From contig JBLRWQ010000001.1 of assembly GCA_047921175.1 (NCBI GenBank), positions 46,503-110,502 of the forward strand: DNA of 64,000 bases, in the 5' to 3' direction. This document shows, in pieces, positions 34,680 through 43,251 of this stretch (position 1 is the first letter of the stretch; every line of letters begins with the position of its first letter). The DNA comes from T1Sed10-7 sp047921175. Its GTDB lineage: Bacteria; Actinomycetota; Nitriliruptoria; Nitriliruptorales; Nitriliruptoraceae. The translations under genes and the position numbers were made by a program. A model generated the notes under the pieces. The model saw nothing but the letters and a program-made list of their open reading frames with translations, made no database searches and was not told the DNA's origin.

Positions 34680-35336
34680 TCACGCCCAGCCGGCCAGCTC
34701 CAGCGCCTCGGTCAGGGTGCTGGCCACGGGGAAGCCGGTGTCCTCGAGCTCCTCGCGAGGATGCGAGCCGCCGTCGTAGAGCACACAGGCTGCGCCGACG
34801 TGGGCGGCAGCCGCGGCGTCGTCCTTCGCGTCGCCGATGACCAGCACCTCGGCGGGCGTCCCGCCGTTCGCGGCGGCGACGCGCTCGAGATGCGCCGCGA
34901 GGTAGGGGGCCTTGACGCCGCCGCCCTCGCCACGCAGCCCGTCGACGCGCAGGAACCGGCCGGCGATCGCGAAGCGGTCGAGCAGCGGCAGGAGGTCGTC
35001 GTGCCGGTACATCGACAGCAGCGACTGGCTGATGCCGGCCTCCTCGGCGCGCTGGAGCGCGTCGCTGGCGTCGGTGGCGAGCCGGGCGTCGACGATGGCC
35101 TCGCGGTAGCCGGCATGGAAGGCCTCGTCGATCACCCGCCACTCGCCCGCCTCGATCGGCCGGCCGAACAGCCGCTCGTAGAACACCTGGACGGGCCGGG
35201 TGTACAGCCGCTGGTAGGTCTCCTGGTCGGTCGGCGGCAGCCCGGCCGCCGCCAAGGCGACGTTCAGCCCCGCGATGACCATGGGCTGGTCGTCGAAGAG
35301 GGTGCCGTTCCAGTCCCAGACGATGTGTGGTCGCAT
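34680..35336 (-). CDS. HAD-superfamily hydrolase (phosphoglycolate-phosphatase-like)
   Basis: 218 residues. Motif I is W-D-W-N-G-T-L-F-D-D near residues 7-16, with the usual D-x-D replaced by D-W-N. Motif III Lys is in G-G-V-K-A-P-Y and motif IV is V-I-G-D-A-K-D-D-A near 167-175. D-W-N-G-T-L is shared with several actinobacterial HAD hydrolases. The substrate cannot be deduced. It lies downstream of the small membrane gene (28-base gap) and may share its transcript from dnaE2. Confidence 0.85.
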   Translation of the reverse strand: MRPHIVWDWNGTLFDDQPMVIAGLNVALAAAGLPPTDQETYQRLYTRPVQVFYERLFGRPIEAGEWRVIDEAFHAGYREAIVDARLATDASDALQRAEEAGISQSLLSMYRHDDLLPLLDRFAIAGRFLRVDGLRGEGGGVKAPYLAAHLERVAAANGGTPAEVLVIGDAKDDAAAAAHVGAACVLYDGGSHPREELEDTGFPVASTLTEALELAGWA

Positions 35337-35364
35337 GCCGGTGGAAGGTACCGGCGCGTGCCGC

Positions 35365-35664
35365 TCAGAACCGGACGGCGGCGAAGGCGAGCGACGCGGC
35401 GGTGAAGATCGCGCCGGTCATGGAGAAGAACAGCAGCCGGTTCTGGGCGATGATCTGCGCCCGGAACTCCGCCACCAGCCGGTGCTCGAGGGCGAGCATC
35501 CGGTCATCGACGCGCTGCTCCAGGGACCGCAGATCGTCGCGGGTCGCAAGCTGGTCCCAGGGCCGGGGTGGCAGCTGGTCCATCAGCGTCCTCGCGGGAT
35601 CGGCACCGATGACCCGCTCGAGCGCCCGGAACTGCTCGAGCCGGTCATGTTCGTTGGTCAGCAT
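35365..35664 (-). CDS. Small coiled-coil protein with C-terminal membrane segment
   Basis: 99 residues from ATG 35664. The N-terminal helix M-L-T-N-E-H-D-R-L-E-Q-F, then L-P-P-R-P-W-D-Q-L-A-T-R-D-D-L and a coiled coil (about 52-75), end in one membrane segment (about 78-97, L-L-F-F-S-M-T-G-A-I-F-T-A-A). Similar small proteins are known from actinobacteria without a function. The frame also opens from GTG 35778, which overlaps the dnaE2 stop as GTGA and would add 38 residues. That layout leaves open a translational link to dnaE2. Confidence 0.75.
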   Translation of the reverse strand: MLTNEHDRLEQFRALERVIGADPARTLMDQLPPRPWDQLATRDDLRSLEQRVDDRMLALEHRLVAEFRAQIIAQNRLLFFSMTGAIFTAASLAFAAVRF

Positions 35665-35774
35665 GGTGCCTGGCTCCGCCTCGCGTGGCAACGGCTGGAG
35701 CAGCGTGGCACGGATCTCGACCGCGTGGCCGATGGGGTCGCCTGAGCCTGTGGATGACGCGCCGGCGGGCGGGA

Positions 35775-38700
35775 TCACCGGGCGCCTCGGCCGAACTCGC
35801 TGACGCTCAGACCCTGCGGGCGTGGCGGACCGGCACGCTCGTGGGGCGCCGGGGTGCCGCGCTCAGCCAGCGCCGCGTCCAGCCAGCCCTCCTGCCAGGC
35901 CCGCCACAGCCGGGACAGGTCGTAGGCCCGGGTCCCGGTCAGCGTCGCGCCCCGGTCGCCGCGACGACTGACCCGGCCCTCGGCCACCAGCAGCCAGGCG
36001 TGCAGCACCGTCCAGGCGCAGTCCTCCAGGGAGCGCTCGAAGAAGGTGGTCTGGGTCTGACCGGTGCGGTCGTCCAGCGACAGGAACAGCACCCGCTGGC
36101 CGGAGCGCTGCGCCGGGGACTGGACCGCGACCTTGACGCCGGCCACGCGGACCAGCCGCTGGGTCGGCACCGACGGCAGGTCGCACGCGCGCACCACCCC
36201 GAGCGCTTCCAGCAGCGGCTCGTAGAAGCTGACCACGTGGCGGGAGACGTCCATCCCGGTCGCGGCGAGCTCGGCCCGGACCCGGTCGCTGTCACGGTCG
36301 TCGGGCAGCACCGGGGTGTGGTCCGCGTGCAGCGCGAGCGCGGTCTGCTCGGGTTGCGGATCGCCCAGGCTGCGACCGGCCGCCAGCCGGGCCGCTCCCC
36401 CACCACCTCGGCGCCGCCCCCGATCACGCCACAGCTCCTCGACCGCGAGCGTCAGCGCCCGCCGACCCGACGGCCCGCCGCGCCGGCCGACCCCCGCCAG
36501 CGCGTCCAGCCCACCGGCATCCACCAGCGCGGTGGCGGACGGTCGTGACAGCCCGCCGCGCTCGCGCAGGTCCTCGAGCGAGGTGAAGGGCCGCGCGGTG
36601 AGCACCGCGTCCACCTCGGCGTCCGACAGCCCGGCGACGCTGTCCAGCCCGATCCGGACCGCGTAGCGGTAGCCGCGGCCCACCTCGCCCTTGTCGAACC
36701 CGGACGGGGGCAGGGGCCGCTCGGCGTCGGCCGGCCAGCGCCAGCCGGGGGGCAGGTGCCCGGTGGGGCCCTCACCGGCGGCGTGGGCGCGGACCGCGGC
36801 GGTCAGCCCGAGCCGATGGTCGGCCAGGCCCTGGTCCACCACCTCGACGCCCGCGTGTCGGGTGGCGCGGTTGACGTCCGGCGGCAGCACCGCGACGCCG
36901 AACAGCCGGCACTCGTCCAGGATCATCCGGCGCGGGTACATCCCGGGGTCGTGGGTCAGCAGCCCGGCGAGGAACTCCGGGAAGACGTGGGCCTTGAGGA
37001 ACGCGGAGCGCTCGGTCGGCACCGCGAAGGCCGCGGCATGGGCCTTGCAGAACCCGAAGGAGGCGAAGGAGGCCAGCTGGTCCCAGATGCGTTCCGCGTC
37101 GGCCCGGGCGATGCCGCGGTCGCCGGCCCGGGCCAGCACCCACGCACGGATCGTCGGGCGGCGGGCGTCGTCGGAGAGCTGGCGGCGGAGCAGGTCCGCG
37201 TAGGCCAGGTCGCAGCCGGTCAGTGCCGCCAGCACCCCCATGACCTGCTCGTGGTAGACGATCACCCCGTAGGTCTCCGCGAGCACCGGGACGAGGCTCG
37301 GGTGGGCGTAGGTGGTCGGCTCCTGACCGTGCCGGCGGGCGACGAAGGGGGTGACCATGTCGGCCTTGACCGGGCCGGGGCGGAACAGCGAGATCTCCGT
37401 GATCAGGTCCCCGAAGCGGTCCGGCTGCAGCCGGCCGAGCAGCTCGCGCTGCCCCGGGGACTCGATCTGGAACATGCCGACCGAGTGGCCGGAGCGGATC
37501 AGCTCGTAGGCGGCCGCATCGCCGCTACGCACGTGGTCGAGATCGAGCCGGCCGGCGGCGTTGCGACCCGGCAGCGTGGGGTCCAGCTCGCGGGTGGCGG
37601 GGGTCTCGGGCGTGCCGTTGACGAGGTCCAGGCAGTGCCGCATGGCCGACAGCATCCGCACCCCCAGCACGTCCAGCTTGAGCAGCCCGAGCGCGGCGAT
37701 GTCGTCCTTGTCGAAGGGGCTCATCACGAACCCGTGGGCGGAGCGCTCCAGCGGGGTGCGGGTGGTGAGGTCCACGTCGCCCAGCACGATCCCGCACGGG
37801 TGCATGGCGAGGTGGCGGGGGAAGCCGTCGATGCGCTCGACCACGTCGAAGAGCAGGTCGAGCTGTCCGGCATCGAGGTTGGCGTGCGCCAGCTCCGGCA
37901 GCGCCGCCACGTGCCGACGGACGTCCCGGGCCCGGGCGTGGTGGAAGCTCTTGGCGATGACCCCGAGCTCCTCGCCCGGCAGCCCCAGCACCTTGCCGAC
38001 CTCCCGGACGGCCATGCGGGCCTGGAAGGTCTCGACCATCGCCAGCGTGGCGGTGCGCTCCTGCCCGAAGCGGGCCAGGACCAGGGCGTAGACGTCCTCG
38101 CGACGGTGGGACTCGACGTCGAGGTCGATATCGGGCAGCTCGTCGCGGTAGGGGTTCATGAACCGCTCGAACGCGAGGTCGTGGGCGACCGGGTCCACAT
38201 CGCTGATGCGCAGCGCGTAGCAGATCAGGCTCCCGGCGGCCGAGCCCCGGCAGGCCACCAGGACGCCCAGCTCGCGCACGTCCTGCACGACCGCCGCCAC
38301 CGCCAGGAACAGGTCGTGCAGCCCGAGCCGGTCCACCATGGCGAGCTCGTGCTCGAGCCGCTCCCGCAGGCGCGGGGTGACCCGCGGGAAGCGGTCCGCG
38401 ATCCCCTGCCAGCAGCGCCGGTGCAGCTCCCCTGCGGCCGCCTCCGGCGACAGCCCCGTCAGCCGCGGGACGTGCAGCTCCCCGAGCCCCAGGTCGACCT
38501 CGCAGCCGACGGCCAGCTCGTGGGCCGCGGCGAGCAGCTCGGGCCGCTCGTGGAAGCGCTCGAGCTGCTCGGCGGGGGTGGTGAACCAGGCGGCGGCGTT
38601 GCTGCGGCCGAGGTGGTGGGCGCCGAGCGGGACCTGCTGCCGGACGCACCGCAGCACGTCGGCGACGGCGACGTCCTCGGGGCGCAGGTAGCGCACGTCG

Positions 38701-39644
38701 TTGACCGCGACCGCCCGGACACCGAGGTGGTCGGCGAGCTCCAGGCTGCGGCGGATCCGGGCATCGTCGCCGGGTTCCTCCGGGTCGGGTCGGCCGGTCG
38801 CGCGCCGGCCCCCGGGTGGGGTGCGGTGGTCGCGGACCGCGAGCACCACCTGGCCGCGGCCGAACACCTCCAGCCAGCGGGTGAGCTCCACCTCGGCGCC
38901 CGTGTGGTGGCCCCGGGCCAGCAACCGGCCCACGGGCGAGTCCGGCCCGAGCTGGACCACGACCCCGTCGCTGGCGGCGGCGGTGCCGAGGTCGCGGGCG
39001 TCGAGGTGGGGGTCACCGCGCCGGGCCGCGTGCGCCGCGGTGACCGTGCGGCACAGGTCGGCGTAGCCGGTGGTCGTCCGGGCGAGGAAGGTGACCCGCG
39101 GCGCGTCGTCCTCGAGCCAGGCCGCGCCGCGGGACGGCCGGCGGGTCCGCGGGTCGTCGCCGGCACGTCCGCCCGTGTACCCGCTGCCGGCAGCAGCGGG
39201 TCCCGGCCCACCCGTGCGTCGGGTGGGGGACGCAGCGGCGGTGGCGCGCGTGCGCCCGGCGCGGGTCAGCTCCCACCCGGGGCGGGCCGGGTCGGGCTCG
39301 AGCGCGAGGTCCGCACCGAACACCGGGGTCACCCCGTGGTCGGCGGCGGCCTGCGCGAACCGGACCGCGCCGTAGAGCCCGTCCCGGTCGGTCAATGCGA
39401 CGTGGGTCATCCCGGCCGCGGCCGCCGCGGCGGCCAGCTCGCTCGGCCGGATCGTGCCGTCGCGCATCGAGGAGGTCGACCGGACGCTCAGGTGCGCGAA
39501 GAGCGGGGCGCCGGCGGACGCCGACCGCGTCCGGGCCGCAGCGGCGATCGTCGTCGCGGCGTCCTCGGCCCGACGAGCGTCCACGCCGAGGCCCTCGAGG
39601 TGCTCGTGGTGCTCCTGCGGCGACCACGACCGCGCACCCGCCAC
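35775..39644 (-). CDS. dnaE2: Error-prone DNA polymerase III alpha subunit DnaE2
   Basis: 1289 residues, C-family polymerase used in SOS mutagenesis. The palm has P-D-I-D-L-D with catalytic Asp residues near 502-506. The finger region, H-P-C-G-I-V, F-Q-I-E-S-P-G-Q-R and H-E-Q-V-M motifs, helix-hairpin-helix and C-terminal OB fold are present. The N-terminal PHP domain has lost its metal ligands (S and R replace both His of H-x-H; T-D-R-D-G replaces T-D-H-D-G). It is about 200 residues longer than mycobacterial DnaE2, with a low-complexity Gly/Arg/Pro insert near residues 125-180. GTG 39644 has GGGGAGGT 6 bases upstream. A perfect LexA box lies 49 bases upstream. Confidence 0.95.
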   Translation of the reverse strand: MAGARSWSPQEHHEHLEGLGVDARRAEDAATTIAAAARTRSASAGAPLFAHLSVRSTSSMRDGTIRPSELAAAAAAAGMTHVALTDRDGLYGAVRFAQAAADHGVTPVFGADLALEPDPARPGWELTRAGRTRATAAASPTRRTGGPGPAAAGSGYTGGRAGDDPRTRRPSRGAAWLEDDAPRVTFLARTTTGYADLCRTVTAAHAARRGDPHLDARDLGTAAASDGVVVQLGPDSPVGRLLARGHHTGAEVELTRWLEVFGRGQVVLAVRDHRTPPGGRRATGRPDPEEPGDDARIRRSLELADHLGVRAVAVNDVRYLRPEDVAVADVLRCVRQQVPLGAHHLGRSNAAAWFTTPAEQLERFHERPELLAAAHELAVGCEVDLGLGELHVPRLTGLSPEAAAGELHRRCWQGIADRFPRVTPRLRERLEHELAMVDRLGLHDLFLAVAAVVQDVRELGVLVACRGSAAGSLICYALRISDVDPVAHDLAFERFMNPYRDELPDIDLDVESHRREDVYALVLARFGQERTATLAMVETFQARMAVREVGKVLGLPGEELGVIAKSFHHARARDVRRHVAALPELAHANLDAGQLDLLFDVVERIDGFPRHLAMHPCGIVLGDVDLTTRTPLERSAHGFVMSPFDKDDIAALGLLKLDVLGVRMLSAMRHCLDLVNGTPETPATRELDPTLPGRNAAGRLDLDHVRSGDAAAYELIRSGHSVGMFQIESPGQRELLGRLQPDRFGDLITEISLFRPGPVKADMVTPFVARRHGQEPTTYAHPSLVPVLAETYGVIVYHEQVMGVLAALTGCDLAYADLLRRQLSDDARRPTIRAWVLARAGDRGIARADAERIWDQLASFASFGFCKAHAAAFAVPTERSAFLKAHVFPEFLAGLLTHDPGMYPRRMILDECRLFGVAVLPPDVNRATRHAGVEVVDQGLADHRLGLTAAVRAHAAGEGPTGHLPPGWRWPADAERPLPPSGFDKGEVGRGYRYAVRIGLDSVAGLSDAEVDAVLTARPFTSLEDLRERGGLSRPSATALVDAGGLDALAGVGRRGGPSGRRALTLAVEELWRDRGRRRGGGGAARLAAGRSLGDPQPEQTALALHADHTPVLPDDRDSDRVRAELAATGMDVSRHVVSFYEPLLEALGVVRACDLPSVPTQRLVRVAGVKVAVQSPAQRSGQRVLFLSLDDRTGQTQTTFFERSLEDCAWTVLHAWLLVAEGRVSRRGDRGATLTGTRAYDLSRLWRAWQEGWLDAALAERGTPAPHERAGPPRPQGLSVSEFGRGAR

Positions 39645-39692
39645 CTCGCCACCTCCCCACCGGCGCCGGGCCGGACCACACACACACCGATA

Positions 39693-39708
39693 TCGAACGT
39701 GTGTTCGA
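39693..39708 (-). promoter_or_regulatory. LexA (SOS) box of dnaE2
   Basis: TCGAAC-GTGT-GTTCGA is a perfect match to the actinobacterial SOS box. On the minus strand a -10-like TATGCT (39714-39709) directly abuts it, the same arrangement as at dinB. LexA would block the start site until RecA-stimulated cleavage. Confidence 0.92.
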
Positions 39709-39806
39709 GCATAGGCCGGTGCGGCCCGCACGGCCGAGGCCAGCGCGCTCCACGCGCGAGCGGGCTACGACCGGCACCCAGCCCCACCGACGCCTCCCGC
39801 CCGCAC

Positions 39807-39952
39807 CGGGTTGGGGACCTTCACCCGCGTACCACGACGCGAACCGTCCCCAACCTCCAGCCGACGCTCCCGCCCGCCCCGGGTTGGGGACCTTCACCCG
39901 CGTACCACGACGCGAACCGTCCCCAACCTCCAGCCGACGCTCCCGCCCCACC
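39807..39952. repeat. Two 73-bp tandem repeats, each forming a long hairpin, plus a partial third copy
   Basis: Units 39807-39879 and 39880-39952 are nearly identical; a diverged third copy begins at 39952. Each unit contains GGTTGGGGAC and its complement GTCCCCAACC 27 bases apart (39809-39855; 39882-39928), with an inner CGCGT/ACGCG stem. The pair lies between the 3' end of the sulfurtransferase gene (40033) and the dnaE2 promoter, in the 388-base gene-free stretch 39645-40032. No copies were seen elsewhere in the window. It could be a tandem REP/BIME-like element or double terminator; no U-run follows. Confidence 0.88.
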
Positions 39953-40032
39953 GGGTCGGGGAGCGCCAAGCCCGCTCTCCGGGGCCGCATGCACCCCAAC
40001 CCCGGGACGAACCGAGGCGGCGGGGCGAGAGG

Positions 40033-40932
40033 TCAGTCGGGCGTAGCGGCCTCACCGATCTCGATCGGGGCACGCACGAGGTTGCCCCACTCGGTCCAGG
40101 AGCCGTCGTAGTTGCGCACCCGCTCGTAGCCGAGCAGGTGGGTCAGCACGAACCACGTGTGGCTCGAGCGCTCCCCGATACGGCAGTAGACGACGACGTC
40201 GTCCTGCGGCCCGATGCCCTGCTCCTCCGCGTACAGCGCCCGGAGCTCCTCGACCGGCCGGAAGGTCCCGTCGTCCCGGACGGCACGTCCCCACGGCACG
40301 CTGCGGGCGCCGGGGATGTGCCCACCGCGGAGCGCCCCCTCCTCGGGGTAGTCGGGCATGTGGGTGCGCTCTCCGGTGAACTCCTGCGGGCTCCGGACGT
40401 CGACCAGCTTGCCGCGCCGCGAGAGGTGGGCGACGACGTCATCCCGGAAGGCCCGGACGGACCCGTCCTCACGCCGGACCTCCGGGTAGGTGCCGCGCGG
40501 CCGGTCGGGCCGCTCCCGGGACAACGCCCGGCCCTCCGCGATCCAACGGTCCCGGCCGCCGTCCAGCAGACGCACGTCGTCGTGTCCGAACAGCGTGAAC
40601 ACCCACAGCGCGTAGGCCGCCCACCAGTTCGCCTTGTCGCCGTAGAAGACCACGGTGTCACCCCGGCTGATGCCCTTGGCCTCCATCAGGGCCGCGAAGG
40701 CGGCCCCGTCGAGGTAGTCACGGGTGACGGGGTCGTTGAGCTCGGTGTGCCAGTCGATCTTGACCGCCCCGGGGATGTGCCCGGTCTCGTACAGCAGGAC
40801 GTCCTCGCTCGACTCGACCACCACCAGCTCGGGGTCGTCGAGCCGCTCCGCCAACCAGGCCGTGGTCACGAGGGTCCGTGGGTCGGCGTACGCGGCGATC
40901 TTCGCATCGTGGTCCTGGTGCGGGACGGCCAT
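40033..40932 (-). CDS. sseA: Thiosulfate sulfurtransferase (tandem rhodanese, SseA/CysA2-like)
   Basis: 299 residues with two rhodanese domains; only the C-terminal one has the catalytic Cys (Cys250) in Y-C-R-I-G-E-R-S-S-H-T, the usual active loop of this group. The N-terminal domain is structural. It moves sulfane sulfur from thiosulfate or mercaptopyruvate to an acceptor. ATG 40932 has GAGGAG 8 bases upstream, better spaced than ATG 40938. It is divergent from sufE, 159 bases apart; the same pairing is known in mycobacteria (sseA beside a SufE-like gene), suggesting joint sulfur relay. Confidence 0.93.
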   Translation of the reverse strand: MAVPHQDHDAKIAAYADPRTLVTTAWLAERLDDPELVVVESSEDVLLYETGHIPGAVKIDWHTELNDPVTRDYLDGAAFAALMEAKGISRGDTVVFYGDKANWWAAYALWVFTLFGHDDVRLLDGGRDRWIAEGRALSRERPDRPRGTYPEVRREDGSVRAFRDDVVAHLSRRGKLVDVRSPQEFTGERTHMPDYPEEGALRGGHIPGARSVPWGRAVRDDGTFRPVEELRALYAEEQGIGPQDDVVVYCRIGERSSHTWFVLTHLLGYERVRNYDGSWTEWGNLVRAPIEIGEAATPD

Positions 40933-41091
40933 ACTCATCACTCCTCGGTCGTGGCGGTGGTGTGCGACCACCTCGGCGTCGGGTCTGTCACCGTGCCGTG
41001 ACCGTGGTCGACACACAAGGCCCGTTCGCCGCACCGCACGATCCCCGTCCCGCACCCGCGGCGAACCGGGGTGACGGAGGAGGTCCCGACG

Positions 41092-41520
41092 ATGCCCCTA
41101 CCCGACCGGCTGCAGGCGGTGGTCGACGACTTCGCCGCGGCCCCGATGGACCTGAAGATCGACCTGCTGGTCGAGTACACGACCAAGGTGCCGGACCTCC
41201 CGGCCCACCTCGCCGCGGCGCCCGACGCGCTGGAGCGGGTGGAGGAGTGCCAGACCCCGTTCTTCCTGGCCACCGAGGTGGACCACGAGGGGCGCGTGCG
41301 CGTGTGGTTCGACTGCCCCCCGCAGGCCCCGACCACGCGGGGCTTCGCCGGCGTGCTCACCGAGGGGCTGACGGGCGCGACGGTCGAGGAGGTGCTGGCG
41401 GTCCCGGTCGACTTCCATCACGCGATGGGGCTGGGCGCGGTGATCAGCCCGCTGCGGATGCGGGGCATGGATGCCATCCTGCGCCGGCTGCAGCGCCAGC
41501 TGGCCGACCGCGTGGCCTGA
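41092..41520 (+). CDS. sufE: SufE-family sulfur acceptor protein
   Basis: 142 residues. The acceptor Cys53 lies in V-E-E-C-Q-T-P-F-F, at almost the same place as Cys51 of E. coli SufE. L-D-L-K-I-D-L-L-V-E-Y and M-R-G-M-D-A-I-L-R-R-L-Q-R-Q match the family ends. SufE takes persulfide sulfur from a cysteine desulfurase; no sufS is in the window. ATG 41092 has GGAGGAGG 9 bases upstream, preferred over GTG 41071. Confidence 0.92.
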   Translation: MPLPDRLQAVVDDFAAAPMDLKIDLLVEYTTKVPDLPAHLAAAPDALERVEECQTPFFLATEVDHEGRVRVWFDCPPQAPTTRGFAGVLTEGLTGATVEEVLAVPVDFHHAMGLGAVISPLRMRGMDAILRRLQRQLADRVA

Positions 41521-41542
41521 GCCCTGCGCCGGCGACGACCCG

Positions 41543-42805
41543 TCAGCCCGGGGTCCCGTCCGCTCCGCCGGCGACCGGCGAGCTCGCCAGCCACGCCTGG
41601 GCCGCGACGACGAGCGCCTCCACCCCGAGCGTGAGGGTCGGCTCCACGACCGGCGCGAAGGACGGGGAGTGGTTGCCGGGAAGCTCGGCCACCCGCTCGG
41701 CCAGCTCCCGGTCCCCGGTCACCTCCGCGAAGGCCGCCGGATCGGCCCCGCCGAGCAGCCAGTAGCAGCAGGGTGCCTCGGCCGCAGCCGCGAGCAGGCC
41801 GACGTCCTCGCTCCCGGTGACCAGCCCCGGGTCGACCAGGTGGACCGGCAGGCGGCCGAGCGCGGCAGCGGTGCGTTCGACCGCCGCGGGGTCGTTGACC
41901 ACCGCCGGGAAGGAGCTGGTGTGCGTCACCTCCGGCGGTGGGGCGCCGGCCGCCGCGGCCTCGCCCCGGACGATGCGTTCGATCGCGGCCAGCACCCGCG
42001 CCCGCACCCCGGGGTCGAAGGTGCGCACGCTGAGCCCGAGCGTCGCCCGGTCCGGGATCACGTTCGGCACCGTCCCGGCGTGCAACGACCCGACCGTGAC
42101 CACCGCAGGCTCGGTCGCCGGCAGCTCCCGCGCGACGATGGTCTGCAGGCGCAGCACGACGGCCGCCGCCAGCACGATCGGATCGACGGCGTTCTCCGGA
42201 CGCGAGGCGTGCGCCCCCTGGCCGTGCAGGGTCACGGTCAGGGTGTCGGAGGCCGCGAAGGCCACCCCGCCACGCAGCCCCAGCACGCCGGCAGGCAGGG
42301 GCGCGACGTGCTGCCCCAGGACCACATCGGGCCGTGGGACCCGGTCGTAGAGCCCATCGTCGACCATCGCGCGCGCACCGGCACCGAGCTCCTCGGCCGG
42401 CTGCAGCACCACGACCAGCGTCCCGCTCCAGGAAGCGTCGGCGGCCAGCCGGTCGGCGGCGCCGAGCAGGCAGGTGACGTGGACATCGTGGCCGCAGGCG
42501 TGCATGACCGGGACCGGTGGCCCGTCGCCATCGACGGTGGCGGTCACCGTGCTGGCGTAGGGCAGGCCCGTCTCCTCCCGCACCGGCAGGGCGTCCATGT
42601 CCGCACGGAGCAACACGGTCGGACCCGGACCCCGACGCAGCACGCCGGCGACCCCGGTCCGACCGATGCCACGGTGCACCTCGTACCGCGCGGTCTCGAG
42701 GTGGTCCGCCGCCAGGGCCGCGGTCCGGGTCTCGGCGAAGCCGAGCTCGGGATGCTGGTGCAGATCGCGGTAGAGCGCAGCCAGCTCGTCGCTGGTCCGG
42801 GGCAC
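41543..42805 (-). CDS. M20-family metal-dependent amidohydrolase
   Basis: 420 residues. Y-R-D-L-H-Q-H-P-E-L-G-F near the N-terminus and metal-binding M-H-A-C-G-H-D-V-H near 100-108, Q-P-A-E-E-L-G near 130 and G-Q-H-V near 160 are the M20D pattern. This is the group of hippurate, IAA-amino acid and N-acetyl-diaminopimelate deacylases. N-acyl amino acids are likely substrates but the specific one is unknown. GTG 42805 has GAGGAG 7 bases upstream. It converges with sufE with 22 bases between. Confidence 0.9.
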   Translation of the reverse strand: MPRTSDELAALYRDLHQHPELGFAETRTAALAADHLETARYEVHRGIGRTGVAGVLRRGPGPTVLLRADMDALPVREETGLPYASTVTATVDGDGPPVPVMHACGHDVHVTCLLGAADRLAADASWSGTLVVVLQPAEELGAGARAMVDDGLYDRVPRPDVVLGQHVAPLPAGVLGLRGGVAFAASDTLTVTLHGQGAHASRPENAVDPIVLAAAVVLRLQTIVARELPATEPAVVTVGSLHAGTVPNVIPDRATLGLSVRTFDPGVRARVLAAIERIVRGEAAAAGAPPPEVTHTSSFPAVVNDPAAVERTAAALGRLPVHLVDPGLVTGSEDVGLLAAAAEAPCCYWLLGGADPAAFAEVTGDRELAERVAELPGNHSPSFAPVVEPTLTLGVEALVVAAQAWLASSPVAGGADGTPG

Positions 42806-42893
42806 GGCAGCTCCTCGGGTCGTCGGTCCAGCCGGCTCGCCATCCTGCCACACCACCACGGCGACCGGGCCGGTCGCGCGACGACCGTCCCGG

Positions 42894-43193
42894 TCAGTCC
42901 CAGACCCGGTCCAGCCGCCACTGTGCCCCCCGGTGGACCAGCTCGTAGACCCCCCGGGTCGGGACACCGTTGCGGGCCTCGACCCGCCACAGATCGGTGC
43001 GCTCGATGCGCTCGGGTAGCCCTTCGCCACGCCGCCACCAGCCCTCGTCCTCATGCCAGTGCCCGAGGACCGCGAGGACCCGGTAGTGCTGCCCGCGCCA
43101 CCGGAAGGCGACCGGGGCATCGACCTCACCCGCGGCCGTGCGGGCCCTGGCGACCTCCACCTCCTCGAGGTGCTCGCGGTACCGCTTGGTCAT
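42894..43193 (-). CDS. DUF6504 family protein, SOS-controlled
   Basis: 99 residues. The core R-W-R-G-Q-H-Y-R-V-L-A-V-L-G-H-W, then W-W-R, then L-W-R-V-E-A and G-V-Y-E-L, matches DUF6504 as I know it from other actinobacteria, where such genes commonly sit beside DNA polymerase Y-family or dnaE2 genes. No enzyme motif is visible; it looks like a small all-beta protein. ATG 43193 has AGGAG about 7 bases upstream; ATG 43199 abuts the Shine-Dalgarno. A LexA box lies 59 bases upstream. Here it is 3.2 kb from dnaE2 with its own SOS box, so SOS control is strongly suggested. Function is not known. Confidence 0.82.
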   Translation of the reverse strand: MTKRYREHLEEVEVARARTAAGEVDAPVAFRWRGQHYRVLAVLGHWHEDEGWWRRGEGLPERIERTDLWRVEARNGVPTRGVYELVHRGAQWRLDRVWD

Positions 43194-43251
43194 CTCCATC
43201 TCCTGTCGTCCCGTCGGGGCGCCGGGACCGGCCGCACCACCGACGCCGGGA

